Assembly: GCA_964653715.1 (NCBI GenBank)
Contig: CAZZGX010000027.1
Span: 1-64,000 of the forward strand
Direction of reading: 5' to 3'
Origin: CAZZGX01 sp964653715
GTDB lineage: Bacteria; Patescibacteriota; Minisyncoccia; Ryanbacterales; GWA2-47-10b
Length of the DNA: 64,000 nucleotides
Shown here piece by piece: positions 42,272-49,810 of this stretch. The translations under genes and the position numbers were made by a program. The notes below the pieces were generated by a model. The model made no database searches. It was not told the DNA's origin and saw nothing but the letters and a program-made list of their open reading frames with translations. Every line of letters begins with the position of its first letter. Positions within the stretch are counted from its first letter, which is position 1.

Positions 42272-42624
42272 TACTCGACGCTTATGAGGCCCCCTATTTC
42301 GGGATAGAGATGATCATGATAGCGCCATTTACCTGCTTCCCCGAAGGTAAACGACCAGGACGCGTCTGGTGCAATCGGCCGCTTGGGATCGAATTCTGTG
42401 TAAATTTCGTGTGTGGGATGGATATTGGACGCGGGCCAGTGTTCATTTTTACCATCGTTGCGAAATTCCATGGTCTCGCCCTGTTTAATTGTAATATTAA
42501 CTGGTTCAAAACCATCGTCTTTCATATTCATAACAACGATAGGTCCACCGCCTTTTTTAAAAATAAAAAAAAGAAGAGCAACGATAATCCCTACTAGCAG
42601 TATAACAATAATATTTTTTTTCAT
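42271..42624 (-). CDS. Membrane-anchored cupredoxin-like protein lacking the copper-site Cys
   Basis: 117 residues: N-terminal membrane helix (IIVILLVGIIVALLFFIF), then a cupredoxin beta-sandwich. Typical strand order is visible (FEPVNITIKQGETMEFRNDG, WSFTFGEAGKWRYHDH). A first His ligand is in NEHWPASN; the usual Cys-x-His-x-Met end of blue-copper proteins is replaced by YHDHLYP, with no Cys in the mature domain. It may therefore bind copper through His residues (type-2-like) or not bind at all. It overlaps mltG and follows the glycosyltransferase by 22 nt. Confidence 0.8.
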   Translation of the reverse strand: MKKNIIVILLVGIIVALLFFIFKKGGGPIVVMNMKDDGFEPVNITIKQGETMEFRNDGKNEHWPASNIHPTHEIYTEFDPKRPIAPDASWSFTFGEAGKWRYHDHLYPEIGGLISVE

Positions 42625-42646
42625 AGGAATAGTAATAGTGTATCTG

Positions 42647-44377
42647 CTAAGGAACCTCTATGGCAAGTAAGCTGCCGTCGGGTTTGATCGGACGGATCTC
42701 GAACGCCGGATAGAGCTCTTTGAATTGATCCCGCCTTCTCGCCCATAGCGTCTGGTTCATAAATATGGTAAACGGACGCTGATAGTAAGTCAGAACGCTT
42801 TCTGGATCAATGACCTCAGCGTTTTGGCCACGCATGAGAGAAACTTCCATCCACGTCTTCCATAGATGCGGCGCCCCCCAAGAATAAAAAGGATATACGC
42901 TATCCGCAACCAAATAAAAAGTATATGGCTTTTGCAAAAATCTCTCTTCAATGTAGCGAGCAGTGCCTCCCACGTCATTTCCCTTCACGAATCCTTCAGA
43001 TACAAAATCATAAAAGATCTGAAAATTAGAGAGCGCTCCTGCGACAATAATAAGTACAACGAGCGTCCGTCCAAAATAGGGCACAAAACTCTCTAAAAAA
43101 CTTCCCATTCTTTCGAGCCCCCCGATTATAAGCCCCGCAACAAAGGGGAGGAGCAAAAGATAGCGGGTATAATTTGGATTTTTTGTAAGAAACAAAGCAT
43201 AAAAAAAATAGAGAAAAAGGAATGACCCGACAATGAGCATTTCTTCGGGGCGTTTTTTTAATTTAAAAAGAAAGAATACAAGGCCTATCCACAATAAAAT
43301 TCCGGAAATAGGATCGACAAACCCGTGCCCATAATTTGGATATATGTACCCGTGGTCATGGCTATTTTCATTGAAAACGAGTAAACCCTTTTTTACATTA
43401 TCGTAAAAAGCTTCGATGATTGTACCACTATTGTTCCAAGATTTCTGAAGTTTCTGGCCTTCCGAGAAAATCATAATCTGCTCACGGGAATACACGGCGC
43501 CAAACCCGGGAGTCTTGAGCGTGGCAATACCAAGAGGAATTATAACGACGAGAAAGCCGAAAAAAGAGACGCTTCCATTTTTAAAAAGAGTTACAAATGG
43601 ATACTTCCCGCGAAAAAACATCGCCATAGACAAAAGAAAAAGGAGCCAGAGGAAAATGACAATCCGTGCTGGAAAATAATTGTAAAAGCCAAGGCCGGCC
43701 ATCGCGCCACCTAAAAAAGTTTCAAAAAAAGATTTTTTCTGAAATCCGCGCAATAGCAAAGAAAGGGAAACTACTTCAATGAGTAGCGCCACATTGTCGC
43801 GCATCGCCATTCGACTGATCGCAAGAAGCGCGTGGTTTGAGCCCACAAGTACGGCTCCTGAAATCGCGAGCAATCTCCCCCAAAAAAGCCTGAAGAAAAA
43901 ATATGAGGCGGCAATGATACAAAGGCCCGAGAGCGCGTGGAGAATACGAATATGATAGACAGTTACACCCCCAAGCAGGCGCGCGAGCCAGCCCCACAAA
44001 GCAAAAATAAACGTTGGAAAATAAAAATAGCTGCTTAAAGAAAAAATGTCTGTATTTTTGTGCGCAAGTTGTTTTGAGAAATACGTAATCGTGAGCTCGT
44101 CGGTATTCATCTGATACGGGACACTTGAGAGTCCTAAAAAATATATGGGCGCGAATACAAGGATAAGCCCGATACCTATTAAAATATCGCGCGGTGCAAT
44201 AGATACAAAGTATTTTTCTCTTTTATAAAAAAATGCCGCGAACAAAATGATTGATGCGATCCAGAAAAAAACTACCCACACGCTATATCCAGAGTGGTTA
44301 TATATGTACCCGCCCAGCACCGTGGAAATAGTGCCTGAGGCAAACAATGAAATTATTTTGGAAGGCGCAAAGCGCAT
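42647..44377 (-). CDS. Polytopic glycosyltransferase, GT39/ArnT-like (GT-C fold)
   Basis: 576-residue membrane protein with about eleven hydrophobic helices. The first outside loop contains QMNTDELTITYF, where an Asp-Glu near the start of loop 1 matches the catalytic acidic pair of GT-C enzymes, and AISRMAMRDNVALL matches the motif after the third or fourth helix. Such enzymes move sugars from lipid-phosphate donors to proteins or lipids outside the membrane. A soluble C-terminal domain follows (about 450-576). It overlaps the Cys-rich protein gene by 25 nt. Possible acceptors include that secreted neighbour, which is only an inference from position. Confidence 0.78.
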   Translation of the reverse strand: MRFAPSKIISLFASGTISTVLGGYIYNHSGYSVWVVFFWIASIILFAAFFYKREKYFVSIAPRDILIGIGLILVFAPIYFLGLSSVPYQMNTDELTITYFSKQLAHKNTDIFSLSSYFYFPTFIFALWGWLARLLGGVTVYHIRILHALSGLCIIAASYFFFRLFWGRLLAISGAVLVGSNHALLAISRMAMRDNVALLIEVVSLSLLLRGFQKKSFFETFLGGAMAGLGFYNYFPARIVIFLWLLFLLSMAMFFRGKYPFVTLFKNGSVSFFGFLVVIIPLGIATLKTPGFGAVYSREQIMIFSEGQKLQKSWNNSGTIIEAFYDNVKKGLLVFNENSHDHGYIYPNYGHGFVDPISGILLWIGLVFFLFKLKKRPEEMLIVGSFLFLYFFYALFLTKNPNYTRYLLLLPFVAGLIIGGLERMGSFLESFVPYFGRTLVVLIIVAGALSNFQIFYDFVSEGFVKGNDVGGTARYIEERFLQKPYTFYLVADSVYPFYSWGAPHLWKTWMEVSLMRGQNAEVIDPESVLTYYQRPFTIFMNQTLWARRRDQFKELYPAFEIRPIKPDGSLLAIEVP

Positions 44378-45462
44378 TGATCGCGATACTCGGATTCTAC
44401 GTTAGCGCAGAATTTTTTTAAATCATCCGTCGAGGTAAGTACCTGCGGCGCGCGGTCAAAAATAACATCATAACAAGCTTTTTTCTCGGCCTTGTCAGTG
44501 AGCATCTGGCAGAAATTGAGAGCATCTTTTTGCCCCGTAGGATCCCAGAAGGTATCCTGTGCCGCGCCGATAAGACAGCCGATGCGCATTGTGCCTGCGG
44601 GGGCTGACGTACATGCCTCCTTGGCACCCAAGGGATTCGCCCGGAAAACGCCTCCCACGTCGCGCCCCATGCTTTCGAAACAGGTTCTTTGATACAGTTT
44701 GGGCACTTTGGAGCACTCGCTTCCAATTTTTTTGAAATCGCCCGCAAAGAGCTGTATCATCCGGGATGTTTGGAGAAAGTAACAAGATCCTTTATATTTG
44801 TCTTCAACATCGGTACAGGGATACTGGGGATCATTATTTAAATATTTTGTTTTGTGGCCGTCTTTTTCATCAAGCCCACCGACAATATTTTCCATAAACA
44901 CGCCGGTCCAACAGGAATCAAACCCTTTTGTCAAAAGATCGCAACTTTTGAGCGCGTCCGGAAGGGCGTAGTTTGTCCATGCCATAAGGCCATGCCCGAC
45001 ACCATGGAGACATTGATGAGAAAAAAATGGATTGAGTTCTGAATTGCAGATAACGTTTAAACTTTGAGTGAGGTTTGCTGTTCCATGTTCTTTGAAATAG
45101 GCTTCGGTGGCGCCGTGATAACATCCCGAATGACATTCGGCGCTACAGAGTTGAAATGCTTTTTCGTTATATATCTCATACGCAAAGCGGCCCGCCTGAT
45201 GCGCCGTTTGGTGACAATCGCCGAATTGCGGCACAAGTTCGTTAAGATGTTGTACAGTTTTTGTCGGCCCGAATTTTTTTATATACGAATAGAGATCATC
45301 ATCGTTTTGAAAAAGATTCGCAGAATCAACGGCAATAGATTCATTATAGGGACGAGGCGGCGCGGCTATCCGTGTTTTCGTGAAAATCTTCGGGATTGCC
45401 AAAAATGAAAACCCGCCCAAAAGAAAAAGTACTGCTGCTGTAAGAAAATATTTTACCTTCAT
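44353..45462 (-). CDS. Exported Cys/His-rich repeat protein of unknown function
   Basis: 369 residues: short signal anchor (VKYFLTAAVLFLLGGFSFLA) followed by a domain with about 18 Cys and many His. Repeating units of about 35-45 residues follow the pattern C-x(7-12)-C-[YFWL], seen at CSAECHSGCYHG, QCLHGVGHGL, SCDLL...SCWTGVF, SCYFLQTS, CSKV...TCFESMG, CTSA...GCLIGAA, FCQML...ACYDVIF and FCANV...QCALR. The spacing suggests paired helices stapled by disulfides, and the CHSGCYHG/CLHGVGHG stretch looks like a metal site. ATG 45462 overlaps the ROK kinase stop (ATGA). No named family was recognised. Confidence 0.7.
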   Translation of the reverse strand: MKVKYFLTAAVLFLLGGFSFLAIPKIFTKTRIAAPPRPYNESIAVDSANLFQNDDDLYSYIKKFGPTKTVQHLNELVPQFGDCHQTAHQAGRFAYEIYNEKAFQLCSAECHSGCYHGATEAYFKEHGTANLTQSLNVICNSELNPFFSHQCLHGVGHGLMAWTNYALPDALKSCDLLTKGFDSCWTGVFMENIVGGLDEKDGHKTKYLNNDPQYPCTDVEDKYKGSCYFLQTSRMIQLFAGDFKKIGSECSKVPKLYQRTCFESMGRDVGGVFRANPLGAKEACTSAPAGTMRIGCLIGAAQDTFWDPTGQKDALNFCQMLTDKAEKKACYDVIFDRAPQVLTSTDDLKKFCANVESEYRDQCALRLPK

Positions 45463-46259
45463 TTTTTTAAATTTTGAAAAAGATATAGCGCCCCCCAAAG
45501 GGCCGCTGCATCGCCAAGCTCCGCTTTTTTAACCGGCGGATGATCTTTAAAAATAGTAAGCGTTTTTTGGAGCGAGAGCTGAATCTTGTCAACTTGAATA
45601 TCGTCGCGCTTCATAATAGCGCCGCCCAAAATGACAACATCCGGAGACCAAAATACTATCATATTCTGCACCGCTGAAGCGATAAAATGTCTCTCGCGAC
45701 TCCAAACCGCCGTATCATTAATTTCAAATGACGGCGTGTGGAATTCGACCCCCAGTGCGCTTCCGGAAATAAAAGATTCGAGCTCGCGATTTGTTGTAGC
45801 TTCTATGATTTGATGACCTATCTCGAAGCCATAGGCATTCTGGTCGATGGCTCCCTTTACAATACGCGCGCCTCCGACACCCGTGCTGATCGTCATATAC
45901 GCTATAATTTCATATCCCTTCCCCGCGCCCATGGTGGCCTCCCCTAATCCTGCGAGTGCGGCGTCATTTTCAAGATATACGTCTTTGCCAAAAATCCTCT
46001 CAAGGTCTTGTTTTATACTTTTACCGGCCCAGTCTGCCAAGTGAGGAGCCGCGCGCAATACGGATTTATCTTTATTAAAAGGGCCGGGAAATCCCCCAAC
46101 CACCGCCTCCGGTGAATATTCTTCTTTTATTTTTGTAAAAAGCGAAAGACCTTCTTTATAGTTTGGCAAGGTCGGCAAAATGGTAAGCTCACCTATGGTT
46201 TTACCATCTGAGAGCGCGTAGCGCGTCTTGGTACCGCCTATATCGAATACCAGTATCAT
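45459..46259 (-). CDS. ROK-family sugar kinase
   Basis: Hexose or amino-sugar kinase of the ROK group. 266 residues. N-terminal phosphate motif VFDIGGTKTRYAL, catalytic Asp in ENDAALAGLGEA, and the glycine-rich MTISTGVGGARIVKG are present. The usual CxCGxxGC zinc motif of ROK proteins is missing (EIGHQIIEATTNRELESFIS in its place), so it is of the zinc-less type. It lies between the phosphosugar isomerase and the Cys-rich gene with 4-nt overlaps on both sides, pointing to a shared sugar pathway with the isomerase. Confidence 0.88.
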   Translation of the reverse strand: MILVFDIGGTKTRYALSDGKTIGELTILPTLPNYKEGLSLFTKIKEEYSPEAVVGGFPGPFNKDKSVLRAAPHLADWAGKSIKQDLERIFGKDVYLENDAALAGLGEATMGAGKGYEIIAYMTISTGVGGARIVKGAIDQNAYGFEIGHQIIEATTNRELESFISGSALGVEFHTPSFEINDTAVWSRERHFIASAVQNMIVFWSPDVVILGGAIMKRDDIQVDKIQLSLQKTLTIFKDHPPVKKAELGDAAALWGALYLFQNLKK

Positions 46260-47197
46260 TGATAAAGTTCTTTTTTGAAACCTTCAATCGCTGAAACTTT
46301 TTCCTGACGAACGCCGCCTCGTTCTCCTAAATAGTACGCGGCCCAGCACGCGAAGAGTACCGAAGAAAAAATCGATAAAAATCTTTCTCCCCGAAGCTTA
46401 ATCTCCGTAACGGGAAACCCTCGTTTTTGATACAGTCTCTGCGTGAGCTTCATACGCCTTGAAATTTGCGGATGATCTTCTGGATCATATATAAAAATAA
46501 AATGGAATGGATTCGCCCGTGATACCGTACTAAAACCTTCCATTTCGTTATGATTGAGTTCTGGGAAAACATTTGAAAACGCGGGTATTTTTGCGGTCTC
46601 ATTAAGAGTTATTTTCCAAAAATATGCGACTGCTTCGTTTTTTGTAGACGTGTATATGACAGGAATTTTTTCAAAGAGACTTTCGGCACATTGTTTCCCT
46701 TCTGCCTCGGCCGCCCGCATATCAAGCATACCAGCAAGTTTCGTCAACTGATCGGCTTCGTTTTCCCTTTGCATCATTGTGAGCACGGCCTTTGCGCTAA
46801 AACCTACTGCCATACGAGGCTGAATATCCGTATCGGGCAAACGTATAAACGGTACACTATTCTCCTCCGCGCGCTTCAAAAGCTCTCCTCCCGTGCTAAT
46901 AGCGCCCTGCGCATATCCTTTTTTGGCTGCCTCCTCAAATGCATCGAGTGTTTCTTCCGTATTGCCGGAATACGAGCTCGCTATCACCAACCCTTCACGA
47001 AACCAGCTGGGAAGACCGTAGCTTCTATGAGCGACGACTGGCAAATCCGCAAAACAAGCTTTCAAAAGCCCCGCGGAAAGCGCCGAGCCGCCCATTCCTG
47101 CCAATAAAAAATGATTGGTTGCGGCATACGCCTCCTTATTTTCTATTTCAAATTCATGGGAAAATTGAGAAGGAAAATTTTCTATAGCCTCTTTCAT
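46256..47197 (-). CDS. Bifunctional phosphoglucose/phosphomannose isomerase-like protein (SIS domain)
   Basis: Interconverts glucose-6-P or mannose-6-P with fructose-6-P. 313 residues with two SIS domains: the first has GMGGSALSAGLL and SSYSGNTEETLDAFE, the second has the pattern PVIYTSTKNEAVAYFWKITLNETAK and PELNHNEMEGF (catalytic Glu/His region). This matches the archaeal-type PGI/PMI family rather than classical PGI. Start: ATG 47197 is 7 nt after a -10 box; a second ATG at 47200 would be only 4 nt away. First gene of the operon leading through ROK kinase, Cys-rich protein, glycosyltransferase and cupredoxin to mltG. Confidence 0.87.
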   Translation of the reverse strand: MKEAIENFPSQFSHEFEIENKEAYAATNHFLLAGMGGSALSAGLLKACFADLPVVAHRSYGLPSWFREGLVIASSYSGNTEETLDAFEEAAKKGYAQGAISTGGELLKRAEENSVPFIRLPDTDIQPRMAVGFSAKAVLTMMQRENEADQLTKLAGMLDMRAAEAEGKQCAESLFEKIPVIYTSTKNEAVAYFWKITLNETAKIPAFSNVFPELNHNEMEGFSTVSRANPFHFIFIYDPEDHPQISRRMKLTQRLYQKRGFPVTEIKLRGERFLSIFSSVLFACWAAYYLGERGGVRQEKVSAIEGFKKELYQ

Positions 47198-47204
47198 CAT
47201 TTTG

Positions 47205-47210
47205 AGTATA
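47205..47210 (-). promoter_or_regulatory. -10 box for the isomerase operon
   Basis: Minus-strand TATACT in the 12-nt gap after the malic enzyme gene. It ends 7 nt before ATG 47197, which favours that codon over the adjacent ATG 47200. Confidence 0.5.
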
Positions 47211-47212
47211 CC

Positions 47213-48361
47213 TTATTTTTCTCTCATTGCCCTAGCCACAGTTTTAACCAAACGTGTATCAAAAAGAGTTGGCATAATCCGATTGGGTTCGGGATGTGCA
47301 ACCAACTTTGAAAGGGCGTGAGCCGCGCGAAGCTTCATACTATCGGTAATGGAGCGCGCCTCGCAGTCGAGTACCCCGCGAAACACGCCCGGAAATACAA
47401 GCGCGTTATTAATTTGATTCGGGAAATCGCTCCGCCCTGTGGCTATGACCCTAGCACCAGCGCGGTGTGCCTCGACCGGCATGATTTCAGGCATGGGATT
47501 TGCAAGAGCAAAAACAATAGGATCCTTTTTCATGAGACGAATATGGTCCTCGCGTAAAATCCCGCCGCGGGAAACTCCTATAAAAACATCGGCGTCTCGT
47601 AGCGCCTCATCCATCCCACCCCGCCGGTTCTGCGGATTGGTACGATCTCGAAGTTTTTTCTTATACGGCTCGAGATCCGAGCGTCCCGTTGAGATAATCC
47701 CATGGCTATCAAGCATAATGATATTTTTTGCGCCAGCTCTTATGAATAAGTACGCCACCGCAGTCCCTGCGGGACCCGCCCCGCTTACAACAATGCGTAC
47801 ACGAGCGATGTTTTTTTTCACAACCCGAAGCGCGTTGAGAAGTGCCGCAAGCACGACGATCGCCGTTCCATGCTGATCGTCGTGCATGACGGGGATATCG
47901 AGCGCGCGCAAAAGACGCGATTCTATTTCAAAACAGCGCGGCGCGGAAATATCTTCAAGATTGATTCCGCCGAAGGCAGGAGCGATTGCTTTTACGGTAT
48001 CAATAATTTTTTCGGTATCTTGTGTTGCGAGCGCAATAGGAAACGCATCAATGTTCGCAAATTTTTTAAAAATGACGCATTTACCCTCGAGCACCGGGAG
48101 CGCTCCTTCTGGCCCGATATTACCGAGACCCAGAACCGCCGATCCATCAGAGACGACGGCAACGCTATTTTTTTTAATGGTAAAATCGCGAAGCTCTTTT
48201 TTATGACGCGCTAAATACGAGCTGACTGCTCCCACGCCCGGCGTATAGAGAAGAGAAAGATCATTCATAGATTCAAGCTTTCCTTTATTCCGTATTTCGA
48301 TCTTTCCTGCGAGTTTCCTATGGAGCCGCAACGCTTCTTTCTGAAAATTATCTCTCGCCAT
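47213..48361 (-). CDS. NAD(P)-dependent malic enzyme
   Basis: Oxidative decarboxylase that converts malate to pyruvate. 382 residues, the short bacterial form without a phosphotransacetylase domain. N-terminal SLLYTPGVGAVSSYLA (with the catalytic Tyr), the metal-binding LEDISAPRCFEIE, HDDQHGTAIVVLAAL, and the dinucleotide-binding VSGAGPAGTAVAYL are visible. It follows the SDR gene by 2 nt. Cofactor preference cannot be told here. Confidence 0.94.
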   Translation of the reverse strand: MARDNFQKEALRLHRKLAGKIEIRNKGKLESMNDLSLLYTPGVGAVSSYLARHKKELRDFTIKKNSVAVVSDGSAVLGLGNIGPEGALPVLEGKCVIFKKFANIDAFPIALATQDTEKIIDTVKAIAPAFGGINLEDISAPRCFEIESRLLRALDIPVMHDDQHGTAIVVLAALLNALRVVKKNIARVRIVVSGAGPAGTAVAYLFIRAGAKNIIMLDSHGIISTGRSDLEPYKKKLRDRTNPQNRRGGMDEALRDADVFIGVSRGGILREDHIRLMKKDPIVFALANPMPEIMPVEAHRAGARVIATGRSDFPNQINNALVFPGVFRGVLDCEARSITDSMKLRAAHALSKLVAHPEPNRIMPTLFDTRLVKTVARAMREK

Positions 48362-48363
48362 AC

Positions 48364-49137
48364 TTACGCGATGCTCCGCCCCCCATCGACAGCGAGTACC
48401 TCGCCGGTTACAAAATCCGCGTCAAGCAAATAGAGGATTGCTTTGGCGATCTCATCCGCCCCTCCCCAATGGCCAAGCGGCGTGCCTGAGACAACCTCAC
48501 GGTTTTCCTCTTCCGTTAAATTCGGTGGCGCGAGTATCGGCCCCGGGGCAACCGCGTTGACCAAAATTGTTGGCGCCAACTCTTTTGCGAAAGATTTTGT
48601 AAGGCCTACTACCGCCGCCTTTGCGGCATTATATGGCAAATGGTCTTTGTAGGGGCGTTCAAGGGCAGACCAGTCAGAAATGGTAATAATCTTTCCTTGT
48701 ACACTGCCGACGTTTTTTCCTTCAACAACGATCGGCATACCTTTGTTTTTCAAAAATTCATCTCCCATGGCCTTTCCTAAAAGAAACGTGCTCTTGGCGA
48801 TAATATCCATGTTTTGATTCCAATCGGCCTCAGAAAGAGTTTCCCACGGAGTGGTGGGATAAATCGCGGCCATATGGATAAGTATGTCGATCTTCCCAAA
48901 TTCTTTCTTGACCGATTCGACAAGTTGAGCGACGTCCACGGATCGTGATAAATCCGCCTTGAATAGCGTGACCCGGGCGCCCTGTTTTTCTGCTTCGCGC
49001 CTAGCACCCTCAACTTCTTTTTCAGATTCTAAATAGGTGAGCGCGATGGATGCCCCTCGCATGGCCAAATCCCGTGCAACGCTTACACCAACACGCGCCG
49101 CTCCTGTGAGTATGACAACTTTATCTTTAAGATTCAT
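48364..49137 (-). CDS. Short-chain dehydrogenase/reductase
   Basis: NAD(P)(H)-dependent oxidoreductase. 257 residues. The cofactor motif is TGAARVGVSVARDLA, where the TGxxxGxG pattern is modified; catalytic residues are Ser in ISDWSAL region, and YNAAK (Tyr-x3-Lys). The C-terminus GEVLAVDGGRSIA is standard. The cofactor motif and overall pattern resemble pteridine-reductase-type SDRs more than FabG, but the substrate is unknown. It is the first gene of a two-gene unit with malic enzyme; TACTAT lies 12 nt before the ATG. Confidence 0.87.
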   Translation of the reverse strand: MNLKDKVVILTGAARVGVSVARDLAMRGASIALTYLESEKEVEGARREAEKQGARVTLFKADLSRSVDVAQLVESVKKEFGKIDILIHMAAIYPTTPWETLSEADWNQNMDIIAKSTFLLGKAMGDEFLKNKGMPIVVEGKNVGSVQGKIITISDWSALERPYKDHLPYNAAKAAVVGLTKSFAKELAPTILVNAVAPGPILAPPNLTEEENREVVSGTPLGHWGGADEIAKAILYLLDADFVTGEVLAVDGGRSIA

Positions 49138-49188
49138 AGAATAAAAACAATAGTACCATCATAGCGTTATGCGTAAATTAAATAAAGT

Positions 49189-49224
49189 AAAAAAATCCCC
49201 CCGCCCGAGGCGGGGGGATTTTTT
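49189..49224. terminator. Strong GC-rich bidirectional terminator
   Basis: Perfect 12-bp stem AATCCCCCCGCC (49194-49205) with GGCGGGGGGATT (49209-49220), loop CGA, with an A run on the left and T run on the right. It ends the pilin gene on the minus strand and separates the pilus operon from the SDR gene. Confidence 0.9.
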
Positions 49225-49235
49225 CATCGAAACAT

Positions 49236-49727
49236 TTAACGAGTTATTACAATAGAAGCAGCGTTGCCTACCTCACATGAACCAACAGTGACAGAGTTAT
49301 TTGCGTTCTTGATTAAGTAATAACCAGTTTTCCCCGCATTCCATGTACCTGTTTCAGCAGGACTTATTGGTATAGATCCCAAGTGACCTCCTGTCTGCAG
49401 AGCTGTTAGATCAACACAATTAGTACCTGCGACGGGAACGCATGGAAGATTTGAGGCGGCAGTACAAGCAGCGCCAGTATTTGTCCCTATCATATAGTTT
49501 GTACCAGCAGTCAGAAGCGTGATTGAAGGAATATAATTTCCTCCGTTATCAACCTGATTGACGCGAACCGCGCTCAAAATTGCAGATACATCCGCAAAGC
49601 GGCGTGAGTCACGCGCGTCTCGAAAGCGCTTTAAGGGATCAAGTGCGACAAATACGATCGCCGCGAGAATCGCGATAATGGCGATAACGATTAAAAGTTC
49701 AATTAATGTAAATCCTCGTTTTTTCAT
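49236..49727 (-). CDS. Type IV pilin / GspG-like major prepilin
   Basis: Probable main pilus subunit. 163 residues. A short charged leader ends at the prepilin peptidase site KKRG|FTLIELLIVIAIIAILAAIVFVAL, with the conserved Glu5 of the mature protein. The C-terminal globular domain contains two Cys pairs (TGAACTAASNLPCVP and GTNCVDL ... GSCEVG) that could form disulfide loops. It has its own promoter and a strong terminator, so it can be made in excess over the upstream assembly genes, as expected of a major subunit. Confidence 0.9.
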   Translation of the reverse strand: MKKRGFTLIELLIVIAIIAILAAIVFVALDPLKRFRDARDSRRFADVSAILSAVRVNQVDNGGNYIPSITLLTAGTNYMIGTNTGAACTAASNLPCVPVAGTNCVDLTALQTGGHLGSIPISPAETGTWNAGKTGYYLIKNANNSVTVGSCEVGNAASIVITR

Positions 49728-49757
49728 ATGCTTAAAAAATATTTCAATAATACCTCT

Positions 49758-49763
49758 ATTATA
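49758..49763 (-). promoter_or_regulatory. -10 box for the major pilin gene
   Basis: Minus-strand TATAAT with a weak TTCGTT 17 nt upstream. The leader would be about 24 nt, longer than at housekeeping genes, but no clear Shine-Dalgarno precedes the ATG. Confidence 0.5.
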
Positions 49764-49791
49764 TTTTATCTACGCAATATAACGAATTAAG

Positions 49792-49800
49792 TTATCCACA
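49792..49800 (+). promoter_or_regulatory. Isolated DnaA-box match
   Basis: TTATCCACA, an exact match to the consensus, lies in the gap between the pilM-like gene and the pilin gene. No cluster of further boxes or AT-rich unwinding region was seen, so it is not called an origin; a DnaA effect on pilin transcription is possible but unsupported. Confidence 0.3.
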
Positions 49801-49810
49801 GGAGTCCCTT

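Noticed and set aside
45459..45461. TGA considered as a recoded glycine codon as in some CPR lineages
   Set aside because: TGA falls at the natural ends of several full-length proteins and reading through would enter overlapping genes in other frames.
49792..49800. DnaA box considered as part of a replication origin
   Set aside because: Only one exact box was noticed, without a cluster, dnaA, dnaN or an unwinding region nearby.
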